Source: Stomoxys calcitrans (Eukaryota > Arthropoda > Insecta > Diptera > Muscidae). Taken from it: DNA of 64,000 nucleotides. This document shows positions 1-10,255 of the stretch, one piece after another. The DNA lies in contig NC_081553.1 of assembly GCF_963082655.1 (NCBI RefSeq), positions 22,794,197 through 22,858,196 on the forward strand, read 5' to 3'. The position numbers and the translations under genes were made by a program. The first letter of the stretch is position 1. Each line of letters begins with the position of its first letter. The notes beneath the pieces are model-generated. The model did no database searches, was not told the origin of the DNA, and was given only the letters and a program-made list of their open reading frames with translations.

Positions 1-882
1 TGTGCTCTAGCTCAAAATATCATTGGAGCATAAAAGATATGTGGAATTGAAAGGAGAAATTGAATTGTGATGCCATTTAACATTAGTCCGGAAATCATGG
101 CATCCGGTTGGGCAAAACGCAGGAAGGACCCCATAGTGGAAGCAAGCAAATGCAACAGTAAAAGCTACGACAGCAGCAATATCAACAGTGCTTGGTTGTG
201 GCAAACTAAGGGAAACGAATGTACAACACACACAGACACACACACACACACACACGAATAATCTCTCCCATAAGGTCTAGCAAATAAATGAAATTACTCT
301 AAAACATATGCTGAGGCATACAATCCACTGTGAGCATGTAAAGATACACTCAACTGGCAAAGATTATGGCCAGTAGTAGTAGCAGTAGTAGTAGTTGCAG
401 TACGGTATATCACATACGCCCACATGCATATACATATATAATCTTTTTAGACACAATCTAATCTTGTAGAAATTATTGGATTAGTTACTGGCCCCAGCAA
501 CTCATTAGGATAAGGGTATGCCGCTGCTGTCCTTTATCACTTCTAGAGATAGAAAATATTAGGAAGTATCAATTTTACCAAATTCCCTAATGGGAGACAT
601 TTTTGGCCTAGGATTTGATTACAGTAAATTTCTCCCAAATCCCGACAAGCTCAGTGAAATAAAAACAAAACACTTGGCCACAAAAACGGTAAGCCACCTA
701 ACAGAGTCATGATGCTATTACGATGCTGGCAAGAGCCTTAAGGCCATACACAGGTGTATACGGAGAGTAATGTTGCAGTAAAAAAACCCAAAAAATTTTC
801 GACGAATTTTCTATGAAAAAGAAATTTTTAGGAAATTTTGTCAAATTAATACAATATGTAAATCAAATTCGAAATCTTTTAG
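1..882. other. unique-looking AT-rich spacer, no gene seen
   Basis: No credible coding region is visible; the short frames here lack any recognisable domain. The stretch holds a CA repeat (225-255) and an AGT/AGC trinucleotide run at about 373-398, with otherwise ordinary AT-rich fly-like sequence. It could be intergenic or part of a large intron; nothing in the sequence decides this. Confidence 0.5.
225..255. repeat. (CA)n microsatellite
   Basis: Alternating CA/ACA run with one GA interruption. It accounts for the Cys-Val and Thr-His frames on either strand. Confidence 0.9.
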
Positions 883-915
883 ATTGGGGGTACACTAATC
901 TAGTCATTTCGTTTG
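883..915 (-). repeat. R-end remnant of a 153-bp-unit element
   Basis: The motif GGGGGTACACTAATCTAGTC followed by ATTTCGTTTGTAA matches the inner part of the R end seen complete at 57646 and 53286. It is cut off directly by a SINE tail, so only a scrap of the element survives. Confidence 0.6.
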
Positions 916-976
916 TAAATTGCAAATTTTGCCCATGAAAATTCCACTAAGGAACAGGGCCAAACTTCTCACATAT
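916..976 (-). mobile_element. 3' tail fragment of a tRNA-derived SINE
   Basis: TTGCAAATTTTGCCCATGAA and GGAACAGGGCCAAACTTC match the 3' part of the SINE that is complete at 20341-20654, in the same orientation. The tRNA-like head is missing. The fragment abuts LINE sequence at about 976/977, so the breakpoint joins two unrelated elements. Confidence 0.75.
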
Positions 977-1376
977 CACGCTCCCGTAGAGCCAGTGGAC
1001 TATCCTAGGATACAGGCCCCATTTAGAGCCTACGGCCCGTCTACATAGTGCCCAACATCTATGAGCCTTCTCAGTACGCTCCTGAATGTGACACTTCCAT
1101 TTGAGTTTCCTGTCCAAGATCACACCACACCTAAGTATTTGACCTTGTCAGATATCGAAATCGTCTTATTGAGGAAACGTGGTGCATAAAATTGGCCCAC
1201 CTTCGTCTTCCTCGTGAACTGGCATATTTCAGTCTTCTCTGGGTTAACATTGAGACCTCTGGGTCTAGGCCAGTCATATGCCATATGCAAGACCTTTTCG
1301 GCTCTTCTACATAGCTCGTTCGGAACCTTAAATCTTAGAAATATCCCTAAGTTCAAATCCCTCCTCAGTCAACATC
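977..1376 (-). pseudogene. LINE reverse-transcriptase fragment (same family as the copy at 48.3 kb)
   Basis: Read on the minus strand, the segment encodes RPRGLNVNPEKTEIC and KVKYLGVV, blocks that also occur in the LINE at 48307-50460 (GLNVNPEKTEICLFTRKTKV, KVKYLGEILDRKLKW). These lie downstream of the catalytic box in the RT domain of non-LTR retrotransposons. The fragment is interrupted by stops, is truncated at both ends and has no YADD box. It carries an uninterrupted site (1239-1252) where the 48-kb copy has a 68-bp insertion. It is certainly non-functional. Confidence 0.85.
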
Positions 1377-2279
1377 CGTAAGTTTTAGTTTTAGTTTCCT
1401 CTTAATTTAAACACAAATTTTTACAATTTTTTTTTCTGTGTACAAAGAGCAAAAGAGATAGATATAGTCATAGAGTATGGTACTTGGACATGCTTTGCGA
1501 ACATTGAAATGCAATGCTCTGATGTGGATGCAACAAATCTGTCATGTTCACTTTCTAGCTAAACGAACGCACTTGACATGTGAATCGTGGTTCGCGTTTG
1601 CACCAAAAGAACTGTTGCTCCGTCAATTACACACACACACACACACACACACTCAATTTTGAGAGCGGATGTCCTTAGGGCCTTTAAAGTAGAACCACTG
1701 AAGCACTACGTTATATTTTTCCTCTGCATACACACACACACACCTACACCTGCACTCAAAGTCACGGATATATAATTCACAACAATGTTGTGTGCCGCAG
1801 GACACCTTTTTTGCATGGGTGCGGGTAACATTTATATGTTTTTGTATTATTTTTTTCATCTTTGGCATATATGTGTCCATCGCATAAATGTCAAAGAAAA
1901 TTGTGGTAAGGTGGTTCCGCCATAGAGAATGGCACCGTTGGCCAACCAAACCTTTAGGTGGTGTACAAAACGTGGTTCGTTATGAGAGAAATAATTTAAT
2001 TTGCAGATACATCATGGATTTTGGCGCTGGAAGCATTAAAACTGTCAAGATGAGGTTTTTTTTTTTTGTGTTGTGGTCGACCAATGTGGGTTTGGTATTC
2101 TAGGGTAACATTTCAAATGGTTTAAATGGATAGTTTTGGGGGGCAGTTAGAATATCCCAAGAGCTTAACAAGAAGTAAGGGAAATAAAATTTATTTCTGC
2201 TTAAGCGAGCACACATCGAAATAGTGATCTGAGACCATACAAAGTATGTTTATCCTTGATCCTTTTCACATTTAAAGTC
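1377..2279. other. unique-looking spacer with CA repeats
   Basis: No recognisable gene is present. The stretch holds a (CA)n run at 1628-1652 and a shorter one at 1731-1745, plus a T-run near 2057-2066. The frames here have no domain similarity that I can recognise. Confidence 0.5.
1628..1652. repeat. (CA)n microsatellite
   Basis: Uninterrupted CA dinucleotide run of about 12 repeats. Confidence 0.9.
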
Positions 2280-3117
2280 GACCTTATTCAGCCAGGCTGA
2301 ATAAAAGTTTTTCTATAGAATACCTTATTCAGCCAGGCTGAATAAAAGTTTTCCTATAGAATACCTTATTCAGCCAGACTGAATAAAAGTTTTCCTATAG
2401 AATACTTTTATTCAGCCTGGCAGAATAAGGGTTTCCTATAGAAAACCTTATTCAGCAAGGCTGAATAAAAGTTTTCCCATAGAAAACCTTATTCAGCCAG
2501 GCTGAATAAAAGTTTTCCTATAGGAAAACCTTATTCAGCCAGGCTGAATAAAAGTTTTCCTATAGGAAAACCTTATTCAGCCAGGCTGAATAAAAGTTTT
2601 CCTATAGGAAAACCTTATTCAGCCAGGCTGAATAAAAGTTTTCCTTTAGAAAACCTTATTCAGCCAGGCTGAATAAAAGTTTTCCCTTAGAAAACCTTAT
2701 TCAGCCAGGCTGAATAAAAGTTTTCCTATTGAAAACCTTATTCAGCCAGGCTGAATAAACGTTTTCCTATTGGAAAACCATATTCAGCCAGGCAGAATAA
2801 AAGTTTTCCTATAGAAAACCTTATTCAGCAAGGCTGAATAAAAGTTTTCCCATAGAAAAGCTTATTCAGCCAGGCTGAATAAAAGTTTTCCTATAGAAAA
2901 GCTTATTCAGCCAGGCTGAATAAAAGTTTTCATTTATAAAACCTTATTCAGCCAGGCTGAATAAAAGTTTTCCTATAGAAAACCTTATTCAGCCATGCTG
3001 AATAAAAGTTTTCCTAAAGAAAACCTTATTCAGCGAGGCTGAATAAAAGTTTTCCTAAAGAAAACCTTATTCAGCCAGGCTGAATAAAAGTTTTCCTTTA
3101 GAAAAACTTATTCAGCA
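2280..3117. repeat. 41-bp palindromic minisatellite, about 21 units
   Basis: About 21 tandem units with a 41-bp period. Each contains the odd palindrome TATTCAGCCAGGCTGAATA (perfect arms, one central base), and many contain a second dyad, TTTTCCTATAGGAAAA. Because both parts are self-complementary, the array reads almost the same on either strand. Unit 4 (from about 2406) is in flipped phase, with CAGCCTGGC instead of CAGCCAGGC. Units near 2530-2640 are the most regular; those at each end are more diverged, and the last stops after TTATTCAGCAG. No coding potential is seen. Confidence 0.95.
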
Positions 3118-3240
3118 GATTATTGGACAAATACTGGATATAAATGATGATTAATCTCGACATAATTTAACCAAGGCACAGAGACGCATATTCGGAAGGA
3201 CGGAACGTACATCCAAACAATGACTAAGGGGGGCACCACT

Positions 3241-3567
3241 TACAAATTGCAAAATTTACCCATGAACATTCTATTAAGGAACAGGGGCAAACTTCTCACA
3301 TACCAATGGGTGCTGTCCGATTCAAGTTTTAAGCTCAATGCTCATTCATTGAGCCTCCTTTTATAGCCGAGTACGCACGGTTTGCCTCGGTGCGACACCT
3401 GTTTAGGGAGAAGTTTTTTGATGGCATAGTCCTCACAAACGTCGCCAGCATTAGCAGTGGATAACCACCGACGAAAAATATTTTTCTTATGTTTTCGCCA
3501 CAAATCGAACACAGGCGTTCCGCGTCATAGGTGGACATGCGAATCTCTGCCCTACGGTGGCCTCAGA
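3241..3567 (-). mobile_element. old tRNA-derived SINE copy
   Basis: On the minus strand this runs from a tRNA-like head (GAGGCCACCGTAGGGCAGAG near 3566) through the internal block seen in the other copies to the tail GTTCATGGGTAAATTTTGCA. The B box is degraded (the perfect form GGTTCGAATCC is lost), so this is an old copy. GGCACCACT flanks it at 3232-3240 and 3568-3576, a plausible 9-bp target-site duplication. Confidence 0.85.
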
Positions 3568-4533
3568 GGCACCACTGCGCAAGCGAAACTGAACCAAATC
3601 CATGTTATTGTGATTACCCAAACGTGACTCACTCATTGGCCACTTGAACTTAGATGGAGGACACTTGGGGGAAGATGAAACATTCACACAGACAATGGCT
3701 CAGTGGCTCCTGTATCTAAAGGCTACAGGACAAAACACTGGCTACAGTTGTCACCAATATGTGACTTAATCACGGCGTAATTGAGGCACCAGGATATCGG
3801 GGCATAAATGTAGAAGCATTGCGCGTACGCACTATCAATGGCTTAGTGGCTCCTGTAGGTGAAGGATATTTTGCAAAACATTGGATGTTTTGGATACCGA
3901 GATGTGATTCACTCACCTCGTGAGTGACTGGTATATGGGTGTGACGGGCGTATTGCACGCTTAAAGAATGGTTCAAAGACTCCTATGTCTGAAGGATATT
4001 GAGAAGGATATTATTATGGATACCGAGATGTGATTCACTCACGATTGAAGCGCCTATGGGCCGAGTCATTGTACGCCCAAACAATGATTCAGGTGTGCCT
4101 CTACCTGAGTCACACTGGCCAAACCCACTCTATTATAGCTACTGAGACGTGTTTCAAAGACGGTGCTAATGAGGCCATACGACATCGGAACGTGGTTTTA
4201 GAAGGATGGAACATTTAGATAAACAATGTCTCAGCAGCTTTTGTATCTGAGGAATACTGGGCAAATCGTTGGCTTCCATGGTTACCAATATGTGATTTTA
4301 TCATGGCGCGATTGAGGGAAAAGGATGCAGGGACGAAAGTATAAGAGGACGGCGCGTACCTGTATATGAGGGATATTTTGCCAATGACTGGATATTTTGG
4401 ATACTGAAATGTGATTCACTCACCTCGTGATTGAGACACTCGAACACTGGTATTTGGATGCAGATGGACGTATAATAGGCATAAAAAATGCCTCTATGAC
4501 TACTGTATTTGAAGGATTTTGGACAAACCCTTG

Positions 4534-5838
4534 TTTTTATACCCTTCACCATAGGATGGGGGTATACTAATTTCGTCATTCTGTTTGTAACTACTCGAGG
4601 GCGCAATTCTTATCCGATTGGAATGAAAGTTTGCACTGCGTGTTTCGTGATGATATCCAATAACTGTGCCAAGCATGGCTCAAATCGGTTCATAACCTGA
4701 TATAGCTGCCATATAAACCGATCTTGGGTTTTGACTTCTTGAGACACTAGAGGACGCAATTCTTACCCGATTGAAATGAAATTTTACACAACGTGTTTTG
4801 ATACGACTTCCAACAACTGTGCCAAGTATGGTCCAAATGGGTCCATAATCTGATATAGTTGCCATATAAACCGATCTTGGGTCTTGACTTCTTAAGCCTC
4901 TAGAGGGCGCAATTCTAATCCGATTGGAATGAAATTTTGCACGACGCGTTTTGTTACGACTTCCAAAAACTGTGCCACGATCCGTTCAAATCGGTTCATA
5001 ACCTGATATAGCTGCCATATAAACCAATCTTGGGTCTTGACTTCTTGAGCCTCTACAGGGCGCAATTCTTCTCCGATTGGAATGAAATTTTGCACGACGT
5101 GTTTTGTTACGACTTCCAACAACTGTGCCAAGTATGGTTCGCTCAATAACCTGATATAGCTGCCATATAATCCGATCTGGGGTCTTAACTTCTTGAGTCA
5201 CTAGAGGACGCAATTCCTACAACTGTGCCCAGTATTGTTCAAATCGGTCAATAACCTGATATAGCTGCCATATGAACCGATTTCGGGTCTTGACTTCTTG
5301 AGCATCTAGAGTGCCCAATTCTTATCCGATTGGAATGAATTTTTGCACGAAGTGTTTTGTTATGATATCCAACAACTGTGCGAGGTATGGTTCAAATCGG
5401 TTCATAAACTTATATAGCTGTCATATAAACCGATCTGGGGACTTGACTTCTTGAGCTTCTAGAGGGCGCAATACCTATCCGATTTGGCAGAAATTTTGCA
5501 TGATATATTTTGTTATGATTTTCAACAACTGTGCGAAATAAAGTTCAAATCGGTTCGTAACCTGATATAGCTGCCATATAAACCGATTTGGGGACTTGAC
5601 TTCTTGAGCCTCTAGAGGGCGCAATTCTTCTTCGAATTACACAGGTCTCCAAAATATAATTTAATTGTGGTCCAAACCGGACCATACCTTAATATCGCTC
5701 TAAGAGCAGGCTAAATCTTTTCTTTTATCCTTTTTTTACCTAAGAAGAGATGCCGGGAAAAGAACTCGACAAATGGGATCTATGGTGGAGGGTATATAAG
5801 ATTCGGCCCAGCCGAACTTAGCACGCTTTTATTTATTA
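4534..5838 (-). mobile_element. type A 153-bp-unit element, R side shortened
   Basis: The left edge has the R-end hairpin (TATACCCTTCACCATAGGAT) but passes straight into units, losing the usual GGAC-rich stretch. Type A units follow (CTAGAGGACGCAATTC and similar), with successive CTAG marks at 4747, 4900 and 5053, exactly 153 bp apart. The right edge is the L end: GGAGGGTATATAAGATTCGG, then the palindrome in the form TTCGGCCCAGCCGAA, then CTTAGCACGCTTTTATTTATT. The element lies inside the diverged ~140-bp array. It has no coding capacity; the frames in it come from the repeat. Confidence 0.85.
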
Positions 5839-6230
5839 TTGTTACCGAGGCGTAATTCTCCCACGACGCCAGGCCTACAGGGTGAAAGGACACCGGTATC
5901 CGTATGTAGAAGAACGTTATATACGCACTAGCGATGGGTCAGAAGCTTTTGCGTCCGAGGGATACAGGGCAAAACGCTGACTTCTATAGTTTAAGAGACG
6001 TTATTTGCTCATGGCGTGATTATGGCACTAGGAAGTGAATGTAGAAAAACGAAACATTCACACAGATGAAAGCTAAGAGGCTCTAGTGTCGGAGGTACAT
6101 AGGGAAAATACTGCATCTTGTATCTTCTGAAACCTATTTGCTCACGGCTTGATTAAGGATACCGGCATGGCTGTATAGACGAAAATAGAGTGCAAACTTT
6201 GTGATACTTTTGTATCGGAATTTTTACCAC

Positions 6231-8211
6231 GCTGATGTAATTTTTACACCAGATTTACATCATGTTATTCATCGCTTCCAAGTCCAGCTTCTTAGAAGCC
6301 CATTGTACCTCATTGCCATTGTGACATTTCATTACAGCGACTTGGTCACTCAAAGTCCTTTCCAATCACCCATTGTCCATTATAAACTTCATAAAATTCC
6401 TCAAATAGCCTTGAGTTAATAAAGAGAGAAGGCAAAATCTCAACAAAGATGTTGCATGTGTGAATTCTCTATAAGATCACGTATAAGTGAAGTGTTTATT
6501 CATCAAAAAGGAGGAACCTTTTGGCAAATCATGGACATTTCATAAGAATTTATTTATGCTAACATGAGCCTGCATAGAAATTCGCATGGCTCCTTCTTGT
6601 GAGAGCAGAGAGCCAAGTGTACAAAGTATGGCAAACATTTTTCATAATCTATGGCAAATTTCATACATTTTGCAATACACCATGACATGTGACCTTACTT
6701 TGATATGCACCACAGAGAGTGGAGTAGCATTAGGGGTGTGTAAGTGTGTGTGTGTGACTGAGCATTGCCATTGGCAATATCCGCCAACATCCGTTTCCTT
6801 TTTCCACTTTTGCTGTCTTGTCACCCCAAGCCTTGTGCCCCTCCCTGCAGTGCAGTTTTCTGGCAGCTGGCAATGTTAAACATTATTATTGGATGCCTTA
6901 ATGGAGTCTAGTGGAGAGTTACGAGTTACGAGCTACGGCTGCCGACTACTGCCCTTTGTGCTGTTAGCCAACAAGCCAGCCCGACAACAAGAAGGCAAAA
7001 TACGGGCTTACACAATACAGAGCAGAGTAGTGGCAAGCACATAATGCACTTTGTGAAATGTTTTTCTTTGAAGATCTGTGAAAATAATAAATAAGTAAAC
7101 GTGTTTTATCCACTACTGCTGCTGGCGTAGTATAGCTTCTACGCTACAATCCCAACATTCGCACAAATATGCTAAGAATATTTTATTTTCCTTTCATGGC
7201 ATACCATTTGGAGTGAGCTTTTATTTTTCATCCTTTCGCTTCTTCAGTCCATGGGATTACTTTAGGATGGATTTACCATTTTTTTTCTCACATTGCTGTA
7301 TTCGTTTGTTTCTCCACACCTTATATAGGGGGGGGGGGGGGGGGGGGGGAGGGAAGGGGTGAGGCAACATGTGGGTGTTTGGTGTTAAGAGTTGCATTCC
7401 AGCTACTGACTTTTTTAGAAATAAATAAGCAAAACACTAGAAAATATCACGTTCTTAAGAATAACAACACCATGAAAATGCTGAGCAACATCTTAATATC
7501 ACCACTCAAACATAGCCCCACCGACAACCACTATGAGTACGAGTACTTACCGCTACCAACCAACCACTACCGCTCCATGTCATTGCTGTGCAAGTGGTCA
7601 ATGGTACAACGTGTACGGTGAGTTGAAAACAGTGATTTAAAGCAATTTTGATATATGTTTTGATATTAAAATTCAAGAGGAAAAGCAAATCCTCTTTTTA
7701 TGAGGTGAAGTATGAGAAAACGTTGGCCATTTTAAGGAATATGAAAACTTGTATTGTAGAGAGCAGTCTAAACGTGCCTTTGAAGAGATGATATTAGTGT
7801 TAGTTTTTGTAAAAGTTTGGATATCGAACTGAATGAAGGCAAAGAAACTACAAAAAAGCTCCGGTAAAGATTTTAAATCGATAAATCTCTCTGTAACAGG
7901 AGAAAAGGAGAAACATATATTCCGCAGGATGTGGAGAAAAATCACAATCAATCTCATGACAGCTGGTTGTATGAACCGGATTGACCCGATGGCATCCTTC
8001 ATTGGCAAGAGCTGCCGACTCAGTGCACAACACACTGCTCCAACAACAACAACAGAAGTGATAATAAATAAGTGTGAGAGAATAGAGACGTTCTGGAGTA
8101 ACAGTAAAGTCCAAAAACTGTTCTAATGTGTTAAAACCAAATCGGTACAGGAACATCCTTTCGCGGAAGGAAATCTATATCTGTTTTACACAAATCAAGT
8201 TCTCAGAGTAT
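6231..8211. other. unique-looking spacer, no gene seen
   Basis: About 2 kb without a recognisable repeat family or gene. It contains a TGTG-rich patch near 6737-6757, a 22-base poly(G) run at 7328-7349 and several short frames without recognisable domains. The style (CAACAACAAC patches, T-runs) is that of fly intergenic or intronic DNA. Confidence 0.5.
7328..7349 (+). repeat. poly(G) run
   Basis: Twenty-two consecutive G on the plus strand, followed by A, GGG, AA and GGGG. The tract could form a G-quadruplex and its length may be unreliable in assembly. Confidence 0.9.
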
Positions 8212-9233
8212 AACAAGTAAAAACGTGCAAAGTTCGGCCGGGCCGAATATTATATACCCTCTGCCATGGATCGCATTTGTGGAGTTCTTTTCCCCGCATC
8301 TCTTCTTAGGCAAAACAAGAAATAAAATAGAGAGATCGATTTATATGGGTGCTGTATCAGGCTATAGACCGATTCAGACCATAATAAATACGTATGTTGA
8401 TGGTCATGAGAGGATTCTTCGTACAAAATTTCAGGCAAATCGGATAACAATTACGCCCTCTAGAGGCTCAAGAAGTCAAGACCCAAGATCGGTTTATATG
8501 GCAGCTATATCAGGTTATGAACCGATTTGAACAATACTTGGCACAGTTGTTGGACATCATAACAAAACACGTTGTGTAAAATTTCATTCCAATCGGATTA
8601 GAATTGCGCCCTCTAGAGGCTCAAGAAGTCAAGACCCAAGATCGGTTTATATGGCAGCTATATCAGGTTACGAACCGATTTGAACCTTATTTGGCACAGT
8701 TGTTAAATATCATAACAAAATACTTCGTGCACAGTTTCATTCCAATAGGATTAGAACTGCGCCCTCTAGAGGCTCAAGAAGTCAAGACCCAAGATCGGTT
8801 TATATGGCAGCTATATCAAGTTATAAACCAATTTGAACCATACTTGGCACACTTGTTGGAAATCATAACAAAACACGTTGTGTAAAATTTCATTCCAATC
8901 GGATTAGAATTACGCCCTCTAGAGGCTCAAGAAGTCAAGACCCAAGATCGGTTTATATGGCAGCTATATCAGGTTACGAACCGATTTGAACCTTATTTGG
9001 TGCAGTTGTTAAATATCATAACAAAATACTTCGTGCACAGTTTCATTCCAATAGGATTAGAACTGCGCCCTCTAGAGGCTTAAGAAGTCAAGACCCAAGA
9101 TCGGTTTATATGGCAGCTATAACAAAACATGGACCGATATGGCCCATTTACAATCCCAACGGACCTACACTAATTAGCAGTATTTGTGCAAAATTTCAAG
9201 CGGCTAGCTTTACTCCTTCGAAAGTTACGCTAA
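8212..9233 (+). mobile_element. type A 153-bp-unit element, R side missing
   Basis: The element starts with AACAAGTAAAAACGTGCAAA, the L palindrome TTCGGCCGGGCCGAA and TATATACCCTCTGCCATGG. About five type A units follow, marked by GATCGGTTTATATGGCAGCT. Two units (TACTTCGTGCACAGTTTCAT at 8721 and 9027) are near-identical and 306 bp, two units, apart. The segment after the last unit reaches GCTAGCTTTACTCCTTCGAA, normally just before the GGAC stretch, and then switches at about 9233 into units of opposite orientation. No R end is present. Confidence 0.85.
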
Positions 9234-10255
9234 AATTTTGCATGACATATTTCATTATGACTTTCAACAACTGTGCCAATTAAGGATCCAAATCCGTCTA
9301 TAACCTGATATAGCTCCCATATAAACTGGTCTCCCTATTTGACATCATGAGCCGCCGGAAACCGCAATCTGCGTCCGATTTGGCTGAAATTTAGCACTGT
9401 GAGTTGCGATAAGCACCCCCATATTCATGGTAAATGTGGTCTTGATCATCCCATATTTAAATATAGCTTCCACATAAGGCCGTATCCCGATTAAAGGTCT
9501 TAGGCCCATCAATCTATAACCTGATATAGCTCCTATGCAAACTGATCTCCCTATTTGACATCATGAGTCCCCCGGAAGCCACAATCTTCATCCGATTTGG
9601 CTGAAATTTAGCACTGTGAGTTGCGATAAGCACCTCCATATTCATGCTATGGATGGTCTAGATCATCCCATATTTAAATATTGTTTGCGCATATGGCCGT
9701 ATCACGATGAAAGGTCTTAGGTCCATTGCAAATTTTGCCCATGAACATTTCACTAAGGAACAGGGACAAACTTCTCACATGTTTTAGGTCCATTAAAGAA
9801 GCATTTATTACGTGATTTCGCTGAAATGTAGCGCATTAAGCCCCTCGATATCGGTGTTGAGTATGGTCCAGTTCGGCCTATAATTGGATATAGCTGCCCC
9901 ATATATACCAGTTACCCGATTAAAGGTCTTGGACCCATAAAAGAAGCATTTGTTATCCTAATTCGCTCGAATTTGGAGAATGAGTTGTGTTAAGCCCCCC
10001 GACGATCATACGAGTGGCCTAACGTATACGGATATGAATCTTCCGATTCAGGTTCTTGGGCCCATAATGGGCGAACTTGTTACTCGATTCCGATGAAATA
10101 TTGCACAGTGGGCTGTGTATGGTGCCTCGATAAGCGGGTATGGTTCAGATCGGGTATGGTTCAGATCGGGTATGGTTCAGATCGGGTATGGTTCGGATTG
10201 GACATAGTCGCCATATATTCCGGTAACCCTACTAAAGGTGACCGAAATTTGGTAT
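9234..10255 (-). repeat. inverted, diverged 153-bp-type units
   Basis: Sequence with ATATAGCTCCCATATAAACTGG, CCGATTTGGCTGAAATTTAG and GGTCTTAGGCCCAT blocks, in the opposite orientation to the units at 8212-9233. It is intermediate between types A and B and clearly older. A near-duplicate pair is seen around CACTGTGAGTTGCGATAAGC (9396 and 9615). A short direct repeat (GGTATGGTTCAGATCG, about 4 copies) lies at about 10138-10200. A 56-bp SINE tail is inserted at 9728-9783. Confidence 0.7.
9728..9783 (-). mobile_element. 56-bp 5'-truncated SINE insertion
   Basis: Only the 3' tail of the SINE is present (GCAAATTTTGCCCATGAACA and GGAACAGGGACAAACTTCTC). It is bracketed by TTAGGTCCATT at 9717-9727 and 9784-9794, a perfect 11-bp target-site duplication. 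This shows that very short, 5'-truncated copies insert by the same route as full ones. Confidence 0.85.

Larger units (their letters stand above)
3118..6230. repeat. diverged ~140-bp tandem array interrupted by two insertions
   Basis: Degenerate units share GGCTCCTGTATCT-GAAGGATA, TTGGATACCGAGATGTGATT and CACTCAC blocks, spaced roughly 115-145 bp apart (near 3694, 3835, 3967, 4080, 4218, 4354, 4487, 5932 and 6065). A SINE (3241-3567) and a type A element (4534-5838) interrupt it. The recurrence of the same blocks on both sides of the type A element indicates one older array split by insertion. No coding function is recognised. Confidence 0.7.

Noticed and set aside
2280..3117. A CRISPR-like array because of regularly spaced palindromic repeats.
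   Set aside because: The spacers are themselves repeated and nearly identical, and the setting is eukaryotic; it is a minisatellite.
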